Shown here piece after piece: positions 48,633 through 57,294 of a stretch of 64,000 nucleotides of DNA. Made by a program: the position numbers and the translations under genes. Location: positions 868,001 to 932,000 of the forward strand of contig CAVRJB010000013.1 of assembly GCA_963721385.1 (NCBI GenBank), written 5' to 3'. Under the pieces are notes generated by a model. The model saw only the letters and a program-made list of their open reading frames with translations, was not told the DNA's origin and did no database searches. The stretch is from DAOMFB01 sp963721385. Lineage in GTDB: Bacteria; Acidobacteriota; Thermoanaerobaculia; UBA5066. Each line of letters begins with the position of its first letter. Position 1 is the first letter of the stretch.

Positions 48633-48995
48633 ATGAGCGACGACCGGAAGCTTCCCGCCTGGAAGAAAGGGGTCGATCTGGCCCACACCGTCTACGTGAC
48701 CGTCGAGTCGCGGGGGCTCGGCGCGACCGACGCGGGTCTGAAGCTCCGCAGGACGATCGTCTCGGTCCCCTCCCTCCTCGGGGAGGCCTACCTCGAGCTC
48801 CCCGGCGAGGGCGCGGACCGCGCTCTCGGCGAGGCGGCGGGAAAGCTCGCCGAGGTGGCGGTTCTCCTCTCCCAGGAGGCGGTCCGGAGCGCCCTTCCCG
48901 AGGCCGACCGCGCCGGTCTCCTCGGCGAGATCGAAGGGCTCCGCGGGGAGATCGATCTGCTCTTGAAGGGCCGGCTCCCCGGCCCGTCGCACTGA
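48633..48995 (+). CDS. Four-helix-bundle protein (23S rRNA intervening-sequence-protein-like)
   Basis: 120 residues. LPAWKKGVDLAHTVYVTVESRG and LKLRRTIVSVPSLLGEAYLE match the general pattern of the small helical bundle family found in 23S rRNA intervening sequences and scattered as single genes. The usual acidic-aromatic start is somewhat changed. No rRNA is near. Function is unknown. TATAGT (48615-48620) lies 12 nt upstream of the ATG, and no Shine-Dalgarno is seen. Confidence 0.6.
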   Translation: MSDDRKLPAWKKGVDLAHTVYVTVESRGLGATDAGLKLRRTIVSVPSLLGEAYLELPGEGADRALGEAAGKLAEVAVLLSQEAVRSALPEADRAGLLGEIEGLRGEIDLLLKGRLPGPSH

Positions 48996-49013
48996 GCCTC
49001 CGTGGATGGGGCG

Positions 49014-50546
49014 TCAGCGGCGGAAGTGCTGGAGGGCGTCCGTCGGGCTGTAGGCGTCCGTCAGGATCGGGACGCCCTTCGTCCGCATCTCGCCGTCGTA
49101 GAGGGCGCCGGCCCAGCCTGAGATCGGCGGCCGGCCCAGGCGCGCGGCGAGCGCGGCCGCCCGGTCGGCGATCGTCCCGCGGTCGAGGCGGAGCGGCGAC
49201 CGCGTGGCCATGACCATGGCATTCGCCGCGAACGCCGGCTTTCCCTCCGCCAGCTCAGACGAGAAGACGTAGACCCTCGGAAAGACTTCCCCCAGCGTCT
49301 TGACCGCCGCCCAGAAGAGGGCGTTGTCCTTCCCGGAAAGTCCGCCGACGAAGTTCGCGGCGACCACCCCGTCCGCGCTCATTCGGTCGCGGCAGAGCTC
49401 GTAGAACTCCTTCGTCAGGAGGTGGAACGGCACGCTGTCGGCGAAGTACGCGTCCACGAGAATCACGTCGGCGCCGGTCACCTGCCGCGACAGCTCGCGC
49501 CGCCCGTCTCCGAAGAGGACGCGGTCGTTCACGTCGGGGGCGAAGGAGAAGAAGCGGCGCGCCACCTCGACCACCTCCGGGTCGATCTCGATCGTCGTCG
49601 TCTCGACCTCCGGCGCCCGGGCCGTGAGGAGGGACGGGATCATCCCCGCGCCGAGCCCGATGACGACGACCCTCTGCGGCATCTTCGGCGGGACCGCGAG
49701 GGCGAGAAGGAGGCCGTCCGTGTAGTTCGGCCCCGTCTCGTCCCCGGCCCGCATCGGGACGAAGCCCTGCGTCAGGTTGTTGAAGTACATGAGCCGGCGA
49801 AGCCCCTGTTCCACGACGCGGATCCGGTGGTAGGCCGTCTCCTTCTCGTAGACGATCTTCCCGACCGGGGAGAGGGCGCGCATCGGCTCCGGTGTGAAGA
49901 GGTAGACGGCCGCGGCGCCCGCGGCGAGTGCGAGATCGCGCAGCAGGCGGAGCGGCGAGGCCGGAGCCGGAACGAGCCAGGCCGAGACGACGAGCGCCGC
50001 TCCGAACGCAAAGAGGATCGGCCGGGTCGAGAAGGCCGGGATCAGGAAGAACGTCGTCCCGAAAGTCCCCGCGATCGACCCGGCGGTCGAGATGGCCGAG
50101 AGCCTTCCCGCCGCCGCGCCGATCGTCGAGAGCTCCCGGGCCGCGAGCCGGACGGCGAACGTCGTCACCATCCCGAGCAGCGTGCAGGGGGCCGTGAAGA
50201 GGGTGAGCGCGGCGAGGAGCGACCGGAAGCGGTCCGGAACCGGCGCCCCGGCGAAGAACTCCATCACCGGCGCGGGGGCCGCAAAGACGAGCCACGTCAG
50301 GACGCCCGAGGCGACGAGCAGGCCGGCGAGGACGCGGGCTTCGGGCCGGCGGTCGGCGAGCCTCCCGCCGAGAGCCGCCCCGGCCGCGAGCGACGCGAGG
50401 AAGACCGTGATGAGCGAGCCCCAGACGAAGATCGAGGTCCCGAAGACCGGCGCGAGGACCCGAGCGCCGACGATCTCGAGGCCCATCAGCGCCGCCCCCG
50501 AGAGAAACACCGCCGCCTCGAGGCGGAGGATCTCGCGCGTCGTCAC
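49014..50546 (-). CDS. MFS-like membrane domain fused to a spermidine-synthase-like domain
   Basis: 510 residues. The N-terminal 200 residues have six to seven hydrophobic helices (VFLSGAALMGLEIVGARVLAP, LITVFLASLAAGAALGG and others). The C-terminal 300 residues have a spermidine-synthase fold: GLGAGMIPSLLTARAP for the nucleotide motif, TIEIDPEVVEVARRFF and GDGRRELS, then DVILVDAYFADSVPFHL. The aminopropyltransferase catalytic region is only partly conserved, so activity is uncertain. The start is GTG 50546, with TAGACT ending 6 nt upstream. The family is widespread and its role undefined. Confidence 0.82.
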   Translation of the reverse strand: MTTREILRLEAAVFLSGAALMGLEIVGARVLAPVFGTSIFVWGSLITVFLASLAAGAALGGRLADRRPEARVLAGLLVASGVLTWLVFAAPAPVMEFFAGAPVPDRFRSLLAALTLFTAPCTLLGMVTTFAVRLAARELSTIGAAAGRLSAISTAGSIAGTFGTTFFLIPAFSTRPILFAFGAALVVSAWLVPAPASPLRLLRDLALAAGAAAVYLFTPEPMRALSPVGKIVYEKETAYHRIRVVEQGLRRLMYFNNLTQGFVPMRAGDETGPNYTDGLLLALAVPPKMPQRVVVIGLGAGMIPSLLTARAPEVETTTIEIDPEVVEVARRFFSFAPDVNDRVLFGDGRRELSRQVTGADVILVDAYFADSVPFHLLTKEFYELCRDRMSADGVVAANFVGGLSGKDNALFWAAVKTLGEVFPRVYVFSSELAEGKPAFAANAMVMATRSPLRLDRGTIADRAAALAARLGRPPISGWAGALYDGEMRTKGVPILTDAYSPTDALQHFRR

Positions 50547-50642
50547 GCCGGAAGTCTAGCGGTCCCCGCGCTCTTGACGCCTCCGGGGCGAGCCGCTAGC
50601 GTTGCGCCCGGCCTTCCGCCCGTCCCCCGCAAAGGAGAACCG

Positions 50643-50999
50643 ATGACCCTTCGCCGCGCTCTCGCCGCCACGATCCTCGGCCTCACCGTTGCGGCTGCCG
50701 CCGCCGCTCCGGCCCCGGCCACGCCCGCCGAAAAGACCGCCCCGCCCGCCCCCGCGACCGCGGCGGCCGCTCCCGCACCCGCCGCGCCCACGACGGCCGC
50801 TCCGGCCGCAGCGTCGGCGCCGTCGACGGTGGCGCCCGCGGAATCGCCGGCTTCTGCCAGGGACGCCAAGGCCGCGCCCGAGAAGACCGCCACCGGGGTT
50901 CCCGGCGGCGCCTCGCGGACGACGACGGTCGTCATCGGCCTGATCGTCCTTCTCCTTCTGATCGTCCTCGTCATCCTCGGGACGAAGAAGCAGGAATAG
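50643..50999 (+). CDS. Ala/Pro-rich exported or membrane-anchored protein
   Basis: 118 residues. The N-terminal signal (RALAATILGLTVAAAAAA) and a C-terminal hydrophobic helix (TVVIGLIVLLLLIVLVILG) flank a low-complexity segment of Ala, Pro, Thr and Lys/Glu. The protein ends GTKKQE. AAAGGAGAACCG precedes ATG 50643. It would be a periplasmic spacer anchored at its C-terminus. Composition is biased enough that homology cannot be judged. It lies divergently from the spermidine-synthase fusion. Confidence 0.6.
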   Translation: MTLRRALAATILGLTVAAAAAAPAPATPAEKTAPPAPATAAAAPAPAAPTTAAPAAASAPSTVAPAESPASARDAKAAPEKTATGVPGGASRTTTVVIGLIVLLLLIVLVILGTKKQE

Positions 51000-51014
51000 G
51001 GCGCCGGGCGCGCC

Positions 51015-52598
51015 TCAGCGCCCCGCCCGCATCTCCTCCAGATCCAGCTCGTGCTGGAGGCGGTGGAAGACGTCATCCCCGATGACCTCGCTTCCCCGCA
51101 GCTCGAGGAGCTTCTCTCGCTGCGCCGCGAGCGACTCGAGTCGCAGCCGCTGAAGGACGGCCGATGTCGACGAGGGGAGCGGTGCCTCCGGGTGGACGGG
51201 ATCGGCCTTCACGAGCGCCCGGAGCCTGTCGACGAGCTCCTGCCGGACGCCATGGAACTGGTGGGCGCCGAGCATCTGCTCCTCGGCCAGCGTGTCGACG
51301 CGGGCGAGGCCCGCTTCGCCGAGGAGCCTCCGCGCGTGCCGCTCCTCGTTCGCAGCCGTAAGGTCCCGCCCGATGGCGAGCCAGCGGATGAAGGGCCCGA
51401 GGGTGAGTCCCTGCAGGACGAGCGTCGCGAGGATGACGGCGAAGGTCGTGAAGACGATCAGGTCCCGCCCGGGGAAGGGCGCGCCGTCCGCCGTCGTCAG
51501 GGGGAGCGCGAGCGCCGCCGCGAGCGACACGACGCCTCGCATCCCGGCCCACCCCGCCACGGTGATCCACTGCCAGGGCGGCATCGGGCTCTTCTTTCGG
51601 TAGGCCGGGAAGAGGAGCCGCGGCAGGCGGGCCCCGGGGAACATCCAGACGATCCTGACGGCGATCGTCGTGGCGATGACGGCGAAGACGGCGTCGACGA
51701 CCGCCGTCCGCGGCCAGGCGCCGAGGCCCTTCACGATCGACCGGAGCTGGAGCCCGATCAGGACGAAGACGAGGGCGTTCAGGACGAAGACGACCGTGTC
51801 CCAGACGGCCGTCGCCTCGAGACGGACGCGCGCCGACCAGATCCGGGGCACGACCCGCCCCTGGACGAGGCCGGCCGTCACGACGGCGAGGACTCCCGAG
51901 ACATGGAGCCTCTCGGCGAGGAGATAGGTCGCAAAAGAGACGAGGACCGACCCCGTCGCCGCGAGGACGCTGTCGTCGAGGACCCGCTCGAATCGGGCGA
52001 AGACCCAGCCGACAGCGAGCCCGACGACGATCCCACCCGCGACGAGGAGGACGAAGTTGACCGCGGCGGCGCCCGCGTGGAACGTCCCCGTCACGACCGC
52101 CGCCGTCGCGAACTTCAGGAGGACGAGGCCCGTCGCGTCGTTCACGAGGCTCTCCCCCTCGAGCACGGTCACGAGCCGGCGCGGGAGGCCGAGCCGCTTC
52201 GCGATCGCCGTCGCCGCGATCGCATCCGGGGGCGAGACGATGGCGCCGAGGACGAAGGCCGCCGGCCAGCCGAGCTCCGGGACGAGGGCATGGAACGCGA
52301 GGGCGACCGCCGCTGTCGTCGCGGCGACGAGGCCGACGGCGAGCATCGAGATGGAAAGAAGGCTGTCGCGGAAGTCCCGCCATGACGTGAAGTAGGCGGC
52401 TGCGTAGAGGATCGGCGGCAGGAAGAGGACGAAAACGAGCTGAGGGTCGAGCGAGACGGCCGGGAGGCCCGGGATGAACGCCAGGGCCATGCCTCCCAGG
52501 ACGAGGAAAATCGGCCACGGAAGGTTCACCTTCTTCGCGGCGACCGCGAGAAGAGTCGTCAGCCCGAGCAGGAGAAGGATCGTCTCGACCGGGTGCAT
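51015..52598 (-). CDS. Na+/H+ antiporter, CPA1 (NhaP-like) family
   Basis: 527 residues. About twelve transmembrane helices occupy residues 1-410. The ion-binding Asn-Asp pair is in LEGESLVNDATGLVLLK, and APPDAIAATAIA-like sequence (VSPPDAIAATAIAKRLGLP) precedes it. The C-terminal 110 residues are hydrophilic and helical, a cytoplasmic regulatory domain common in the family. It exchanges protons for Na+ or K+ across the inner membrane for pH and salt homeostasis. The ATPase gene is 12 nt upstream on the same strand, so they are probably co-transcribed. Confidence 0.9.
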   Translation of the reverse strand: MHPVETILLLLGLTTLLAVAAKKVNLPWPIFLVLGGMALAFIPGLPAVSLDPQLVFVLFLPPILYAAAYFTSWRDFRDSLLSISMLAVGLVAATTAAVALAFHALVPELGWPAAFVLGAIVSPPDAIAATAIAKRLGLPRRLVTVLEGESLVNDATGLVLLKFATAAVVTGTFHAGAAAVNFVLLVAGGIVVGLAVGWVFARFERVLDDSVLAATGSVLVSFATYLLAERLHVSGVLAVVTAGLVQGRVVPRIWSARVRLEATAVWDTVVFVLNALVFVLIGLQLRSIVKGLGAWPRTAVVDAVFAVIATTIAVRIVWMFPGARLPRLLFPAYRKKSPMPPWQWITVAGWAGMRGVVSLAAALALPLTTADGAPFPGRDLIVFTTFAVILATLVLQGLTLGPFIRWLAIGRDLTAANEERHARRLLGEAGLARVDTLAEEQMLGAHQFHGVRQELVDRLRALVKADPVHPEAPLPSSTSAVLQRLRLESLAAQREKLLELRGSEVIGDDVFHRLQHELDLEEMRAGR

Positions 52599-52610
52599 CG
52601 CGAACGTCCC

Positions 52611-54806
52611 TCAGGAGACCCAGGCCACCCCGATCGAGAGGACGTCGACGTGCGACTTCAGGGGCATCACGGAGACGGACTCGAAGCGCGAGGCGTCAGG
52701 CGGCGCGACCTTCGCTTCGAGCTCCTCGATCTCGGCCTTCAGCGTCTCGACCTTCGCCTCCGCCGCCCCCTCCATCCGGTTCTTCGTCAGGACCGAGCCG
52801 ACCTTCCCGACCTTCAGCGACTTCTTCTTGCCGAGGAGCCCTCCCAGAATGTCCGCCGCCGCCGTTGCCATCGCCGTGTACTTCTCGACCGACCGCCCCT
52901 GCTCCTGCGCCATCGCGGCGGCGAGGTCGCGCCGCTTCTTCTCGAGCTTCTCGCGAAGGTCCGCCGGTGCCGCCGATCCTGCGACCCGGGAAGCAAACGC
53001 CTCCGGCGACTCGCCCGGAGCCGAGAGGCTCTTCGTGACGGGATCCCGGTAGAGCGTCGTCGCGAGCTTCTCGGGAATCCTCTCGCGGACCGACTTTTCG
53101 AGCGCCTTCACGGCCGACGGCCCCATCCAGGCCGGCAATTCGCCGTAGCGGGCCTCGGAGGGCTCCTCCGCGAGGAGCGCCTCCGGTGCGAGGTCGATCG
53201 CCTCTCCTTCGAGGACTTCGGAGACGTCGTCGACGGCGAGCGGGAAGAGCTTGACGCCCGGCGTCTCCGGCGCCTTCACCGTCCCGTCGCGGTAGACGAT
53301 CGAGTAGCGAACATAGAGGTACGGGGCCGCGACGTCGGCGCCCCGCTTCTTCGCCCAGCGGGTCTTCCACGGCGACGGAAGGGGGGGCGGAGCGGAGCTC
53401 TCGGTGCTCTCGGCCGCTTCGGCCTGCTTCGTACGCGAAGCCGCTCCGGCCTTCGATCCCGGGCCGTTCACGCGGGCGATGTCCTCGCGCGTCATCGGGC
53501 CGCGAAGCCAGCTCATCGCCCAGCGGGTCTCCATCAGGGCGGGGCCCTTCGCGTGGACGTCGTGGAGGAGGAAGACGCGCTTCCGCGTCTTTGCGAGGAG
53601 CTTCGCCGCGTCGGCGCCCCCGGCGTCGGCGAGGCCGGCCGCGAGGCGGTCGCGGTCCCGCTCGGCCTGCAGCGTCCCCACCCACCAGCAGCCGCAGTTC
53701 GCGAGCCCCTTGTAGTCGAGGTCGACCGGGTTCTGCGTGGCGAGGACCGTCCCGATGCCGAAGGCGCGGGCCTGCTTCAGGAGCGTCAGGAGCGGCTTCT
53801 TCGTCGGCGGCTCGGCCGACGGCGGGAAGAAGCCGAAGATCTCGTCGATGTAGAGGAGCGCCCGGAGCGAGGAGGAGCCCGGCTGCGAGCGCATCCACGC
53901 CTTCACCCGGGAGAGGAGCGTCGCCACGACGAAGAGCCGCTCGCCGTCCGAGAGGTGCGCGATGGAGACGATCGAGAGCTTCGGCTTTCCCCCCGCGCCC
54001 GGCGCCATCATCGCGCCGACGTCGAGCGCGTCCCCCTTCCTGAACGCGGCCGTGGCGGGCGACGCGAGGATGTTGTTCAGGGCCAGGACCAGCCCCTGCC
54101 GCTCCTTCGCCGGGTAGAACGTCTCGAGCGGCAGCGCGCCGACCTTGGCGAAGGGGGGCGACGCCACGGCGCCGACGAGTGACTCCAGCGAGGCGGTCTC
54201 CCCCTTCTCCCAGAGCGCCTCGATGCATTGCGTGAGGAGGATCAGCTCGCGCGACTTGACCGGATCGGCGTCGATCGAGGCGAGGCCGAGGATCCCCGAC
54301 GCGAATGCGGTCACGACGTCCCGGCGGTCCTCGTCGTCGGCTTCCTTCGGCGGGGGCGGGCAGGAGCCGATCAGGTCGAGCGGCGTTCCGGACGTCGAGC
54401 CGGGCGTGTAGATCGCCGCCTCGCGGCTGGCCGAGCACCGGGCGACGTCGGCCGGGCCGAGCCCCCAGCCGGCGAGACCGTCTCTCCACGTCTTCGCTTC
54501 CTCCTCGGCCGTCCTCCCCGACTTCGCGTCGAGGAACGGCTCGAAGTCGGCCGGCGCGAGCTTCGGAAAGGCGAGGAGGAGGTTCCCGAGGTCTCCCTTC
54601 GGGTCGACGGCGAGGACCGGGATCCCCGCCATCAGCAGCTCCTCGATCAGGACGATGCCGAGCGCCGTCTTGCCGCTCCCCGTCATCCCGACGATGAGCC
54701 CGTGCGTCGTCAGGTCGTCGGGATCGAACGCCAGCGCCTCGGCGCCGGTCTTCCCCGTCGCCGGGTCGACGCGCCGACCCAGAAAGAGCCCCTCGTCGTT
54801 CGCCAT
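52611..54806 (-). CDS. HerA/FtsK-like ATP-binding protein (DUF87-type)
   Basis: 731 residues. Walker A is GMTGSGKT at residues 40-47, followed by PVLAVDPKGDLGNLL. Walker B is ALLYIDEIFGFFPP, and a sensor-like VLATQNPVDLDYKG region follows. This is the layout of HerA-type ATPases that translocate DNA or act in repair or partition. A long charged C-terminal region includes a coiled coil (VETLKAEIEELEAKVAPPD). The usual NurA nuclease partner is not adjacent. The start is ATG 54806, with TAGACT 7 nt upstream, so it is probably leaderless. Function in this organism is unknown. Confidence 0.8.
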   Translation of the reverse strand: MANDEGLFLGRRVDPATGKTGAEALAFDPDDLTTHGLIVGMTGSGKTALGIVLIEELLMAGIPVLAVDPKGDLGNLLLAFPKLAPADFEPFLDAKSGRTAEEEAKTWRDGLAGWGLGPADVARCSASREAAIYTPGSTSGTPLDLIGSCPPPPKEADDEDRRDVVTAFASGILGLASIDADPVKSRELILLTQCIEALWEKGETASLESLVGAVASPPFAKVGALPLETFYPAKERQGLVLALNNILASPATAAFRKGDALDVGAMMAPGAGGKPKLSIVSIAHLSDGERLFVVATLLSRVKAWMRSQPGSSSLRALLYIDEIFGFFPPSAEPPTKKPLLTLLKQARAFGIGTVLATQNPVDLDYKGLANCGCWWVGTLQAERDRDRLAAGLADAGGADAAKLLAKTRKRVFLLHDVHAKGPALMETRWAMSWLRGPMTREDIARVNGPGSKAGAASRTKQAEAAESTESSAPPPLPSPWKTRWAKKRGADVAAPYLYVRYSIVYRDGTVKAPETPGVKLFPLAVDDVSEVLEGEAIDLAPEALLAEEPSEARYGELPAWMGPSAVKALEKSVRERIPEKLATTLYRDPVTKSLSAPGESPEAFASRVAGSAAPADLREKLEKKRRDLAAAMAQEQGRSVEKYTAMATAAADILGGLLGKKKSLKVGKVGSVLTKNRMEGAAEAKVETLKAEIEELEAKVAPPDASRFESVSVMPLKSHVDVLSIGVAWVS

Positions 54807-54813
54807 GCCGTCG

Positions 54814-54838
54814 AGTCTATCGTCGCCCCGGCCATAAT
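54814..54838. promoter_or_regulatory. Divergent leaderless-type -10 elements (ATPase / thioesterase)
   Basis: On the minus strand TAGACT (54814-54819) lies 7 nt before the ATG at 54806. On the plus strand CATAAT (54833-54838, 5/6 match) lies exactly 6 nt before the ATG at 54845. Neither gene has a Shine-Dalgarno. The two elements are 13 nt apart and share the intergenic region. Confidence 0.55.
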
Positions 54839-54844
54839 CGGCTC

Positions 54845-55219
54845 ATGGCCGACAGCCGCAAGCCCGCCATCCGCGTCCCGATGATGCCGAAGGACACGAA
54901 CTCGCAGGGGACGATCTTCGGCGGCATCCTCCTCTCCTACCTCGACCATGCCGGCGCCATCGCCACGCGCGCACACTGCGAGCGGGTCGTCACCGTGAAA
55001 ATGACCGAGGTCGTCTTCCACCAGCCGGTCCTCGTCGGCGACGTCGTCACTTTCTACGCGGCCGTGACCCGGATCGGGAACACCTCGATCACGGTTCACG
55101 TCGACGTCGAGGCCGAGAGGTGGCGCGCGCCCGGACAGGGCGTCAAGGTGACCGAGGCCGATATCGTCTACGTGAACCTGGACGAGAACCGCAAGCCGAC
55201 TCCGATCCGGAAGGGCTGA
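54845..55219 (+). CDS. Acyl-CoA thioesterase, hotdog fold (YciA/BFIT type)
   Basis: 124 residues. The hotdog fold is visible as MPKDTNSQGTIFGGILLSYLDHAGAI (helix and catalytic Asn/Asp), then VTVKMTEVVFHQPVLVGDVV and ITVHVDVEAERW. The NSQGTIFGG motif and following LDHAG match acyl-CoA thioesterases of the YciA type, which hydrolyse acyl-CoA to fatty acid and CoA. Chain-length preference is unknown. The product is cytosolic. The gene converges on arfB with a 3-nt gap. Confidence 0.87.
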   Translation: MADSRKPAIRVPMMPKDTNSQGTIFGGILLSYLDHAGAIATRAHCERVVTVKMTEVVFHQPVLVGDVVTFYAAVTRIGNTSITVHVDVEAERWRAPGQGVKVTEADIVYVNLDENRKPTPIRKG

Positions 55220-55222
55220 GGG

Positions 55223-55660
55223 TCACTCCTCGTCCGGAGTCGGCCGGACGCGCCGGACGGCCTTGATCCGCGCGTCGCGCTTCTTCGTCGAGAGCCGCCG
55301 TTCCTTCGACGACGCCGTTGGCCCCGTCGGCCTCCGCCGCTTCGGGACGACGAGGGCGCGGGCGACGAGGAGCCTCACCTTTTCACGCGCGTCCTCGAGG
55401 TTTCGAAAGCGGTCCCGGCTCTCCTGCGCTGTGATCAGGAGCCTCCCCGAGGCGTCGATCCGGCGCCCGGCGATCGTCAGGAGCCTCCGCCGCGAGGCGG
55501 CATCCAGCCCCTCGATTCCGGCGAGATCGACGAAAAGGAGGATCTTGGAAGAAACCTTGTTGACGTTCTGGCCGCCGGGACCGCTCGATCGGACCGCGTG
55601 GACTTCGAGAGCGCCGGGGAGGACCCGGACGCCCGGGACGACCTCGATCGGATCGGGCAT
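55223..55660 (-). CDS. arfB: Alternative ribosome-rescue factor ArfB (peptidyl-tRNA hydrolase-like)
   Basis: 145 residues. The catalytic GGQ is at residues 29-31 in SSGPGGQNVNKVSSK. A basic C-terminal tail (STKKRDARIKAVRRVR) fits the mRNA channel of stalled ribosomes. It hydrolyses peptidyl-tRNA on ribosomes that lack a stop codon. Length is typical of ArfB/YaeJ (about 140). The start ATG 55660 is preceded by TAAGAT 6 nt upstream without a Shine-Dalgarno. Confidence 0.93.
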   Translation of the reverse strand: MPDPIEVVPGVRVLPGALEVHAVRSSGPGGQNVNKVSSKILLFVDLAGIEGLDAASRRRLLTIAGRRIDASGRLLITAQESRDRFRNLEDAREKVRLLVARALVVPKRRRPTGPTASSKERRLSTKKRDARIKAVRRVRPTPDEE

Positions 55661-55666
55661 GCTGAA

Positions 55667-55707
55667 ATCTTAAGGCAACGGGCGCAGAGCGCCGCGCGCG
55701 GTATCGT
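55667..55707. promoter_or_regulatory. Divergent leaderless-type -10 elements (arfB / SUI1)
   Basis: Minus-strand TAAGAT (55667-55672) is 6 nt before the arfB ATG. Plus-strand TATCGT (55702-55707) is 6 nt before the SUI1 GTG at 55714. Both genes lack Shine-Dalgarno sequences. Translation factors at both ends make this a plausible unit for leaderless expression. Confidence 0.5.
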
Positions 55708-55713
55708 TTGCCC

Positions 55714-56059
55714 GTGGCCGACCGCCGCCTCGTCTACTCGACCGAAAGCGGCTCCGTCTGCCCGACCTGCGGCTGGCCGAAGGCCGACTGCCGCTGCTCC
55801 TCGCGCCTCGACGAGCCCGTGCCGCCCAGGGTGACGGCGAAGCTCCGGCTCGAGACGAAGGGACGGAAGGGAAAGGCCGTCACCGTCGTCGACGGCCTCC
55901 CCCGCAACAGCGCCCTTCCTCGAGGAGCTCGCGAAGGCCCTCAAGACCTCCCTCGGCACCGGCGGCGCCGTCAAGCGACGGCGCCGTCGAGATCCAGGGC
56001 GACCATCGCGAGCGGCTGCGGACGCTCCTCGCCGCCGCGGCTTCATCGTGAAAGGGTGA
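55714..56059 (+). CDS. SUI1/eIF1-family translation factor (YciH-like), with frame breaks
   Basis: About 114 residues when frames are joined. A zinc-ribbon-like start (VCPTCGWPKADCRCS) is followed by the SUI1 core: VTAKLRLETKGRKGKAVTVVDGLP, then FLEELAKALKTSLGTGGAV, then EIQGDHRERLRTLLAAAG and IVKG. Extra C near 55917, an extra C near 55977 and a missing G near 56038 disrupt the frame. YciH affects start-site fidelity and translation of selected mRNAs. The 3' end overlaps the flavoprotein gene convergently by 17 nt. The breaks, as in sdhAB, may be sequence errors. Confidence 0.75.
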
Positions 56060-57278
56060 GGCTCCTCGCGGCAGCCTCACCTGCCGTCCGGCCGGTGGCC
56101 CAGGCCCACTGGAAGTTGAAGCCGCCGATCGGGCCGAAGGCGTCGAGGATCTCGCCCGCGAGGAAGAGGCCGGGGACGAGCCTGCTCCGGCCGCTGCCGG
56201 GGTCGACTTCCTCCAGCGCCACGCCGCCCCCCGTCACCTCCGCGGTCCGGTAGCCCTCGGTCCCCGTCGCGGGAATCGGGAAGGCCGTCAGCGCGTCGAC
56301 GACGCGGCGGCGAGCTTCGCGGGTGAGACGGTAGAGAGGGGCGTCCGCCACGCCGCACGTCGTGAGGATCAGCTGGATCAGGCGGTCGGGCAGTGAAGAT
56401 CTGCTGAGAACGGGAATGAGGGAACCTCCGGATCGGGCACCGGCGATCAGCTTCTCCTCCCAAGCCGTGCCCGGGAGGAACGCCGCCCGGACGTCCACTT
56501 TCCGCCCCGTCAGCATCGCCCGCTCAACGACGTGCGAGACGTCGAGGACGGCTGGCCCGCTCCAGCCGCGGTGGGTGAAGAGGAAGCCTCCTTCCGACGC
56601 CGCCACGTCGTCGCCCGCTCGCGCGGTGACGCGGGCCCTGAGAGACACGCCGGAGAGGGTGTGGTGGGCGGGCGCGTCGCCGACGAGCGGCGCGAGCGCC
56701 GGGTAGGTCGGCCGGACCGTGTGGCCGAGCGCGGCGGCCCACTCGAAGCCGCGGGCGTCGGCCCCCGACGCCAGGACCGAGCGGCCTCCGGTCGCGAGGA
56801 CGACGGTGCGCGCCGTGACCGCGCCGTCGTCGAGCCGGATCGAGAACACGTTGCCGGCTTTCGTGATCTCCCGGACGGGAGCGCCCGCGCGGATCTCGGC
56901 GCCGGCCTTGACCGCCACGTCGCGAAGGGCGTCGCGGACGTCTTTCGCGCGGTCCGACGCCGGGAAGAGCTTCTTCGATTCCGCCTCGAGGGCGAGAGGG
57001 GCGCCGAGGAGCTCCTCGAAGAAGGCGCGCTGCTCGTCGAGCGGCCAGCGGGCGAGGAAGCGGTTCACGAGGCGGCCCGGCGACTCCGAGACGAAGCGCG
57101 CGTTCGCCTCCTCCGCCGGGAGGACGTTGCACCGCCCGCCGCCCGAGACGAGGATCTTCCGTCCCGCCTCTTTCGCGGCTTCCAGGAGGAACACTCCGCC
57201 ACCGGCGACCTCGGCCGCGCGGAGCGCCGCCATCAGACCGGCAGCTCCTCCCCCGATGACGACGATCTCCGCTTCCAT
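56043..57278 (-). CDS. BaiN/HI0933-type FAD-dependent flavoprotein
   Basis: 411 residues from ATG 57278 (MEAEIVVIGGGAAGLMAALRA). I prefer it to an upstream in-frame ATG because the FAD dinucleotide motif then starts at the N-terminus. FAD is bound by VVIGGGAAGLMAALRAAE, and GRKILVSGGGRCN is the second signature of the family. The C-terminal block FLAGEILDAFGPIGGFNFQWAWATGR is fully conserved. Members reduce an unknown substrate; one characterised relative reduces bile-acid precursors. The start has CATTAT 6 nt upstream and no Shine-Dalgarno. Confidence 0.9.
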   Translation of the reverse strand: MEAEIVVIGGGAAGLMAALRAAEVAGGGVFLLEAAKEAGRKILVSGGGRCNVLPAEEANARFVSESPGRLVNRFLARWPLDEQRAFFEELLGAPLALEAESKKLFPASDRAKDVRDALRDVAVKAGAEIRAGAPVREITKAGNVFSIRLDDGAVTARTVVLATGGRSVLASGADARGFEWAAALGHTVRPTYPALAPLVGDAPAHHTLSGVSLRARVTARAGDDVAASEGGFLFTHRGWSGPAVLDVSHVVERAMLTGRKVDVRAAFLPGTAWEEKLIAGARSGGSLIPVLSRSSLPDRLIQLILTTCGVADAPLYRLTREARRRVVDALTAFPIPATGTEGYRTAEVTGGGVALEEVDPGSGRSRLVPGLFLAGEILDAFGPIGGFNFQWAWATGRTAGEAAARSLTLSR

Positions 57279-57283
57279 GACGC

Positions 57284-57290
57284 GATAATG
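57284..57290. promoter_or_regulatory. Overlapping symmetric -10 elements of divergent flavoprotein and plsC genes
   Basis: The 7-mer GATAATG acts on both strands: plus-strand GATAAT (57284-57289) ends 5 nt before the plsC ATG at 57295, and minus-strand CATTAT (57285-57290) ends 6 nt before the flavoprotein ATG at 57278. The two start codons are only 16 nt apart, so both RNAs must be leaderless or arise elsewhere. Only one polymerase could occupy this site at a time. Confidence 0.5.
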
Positions 57291-57294
57291 GGCC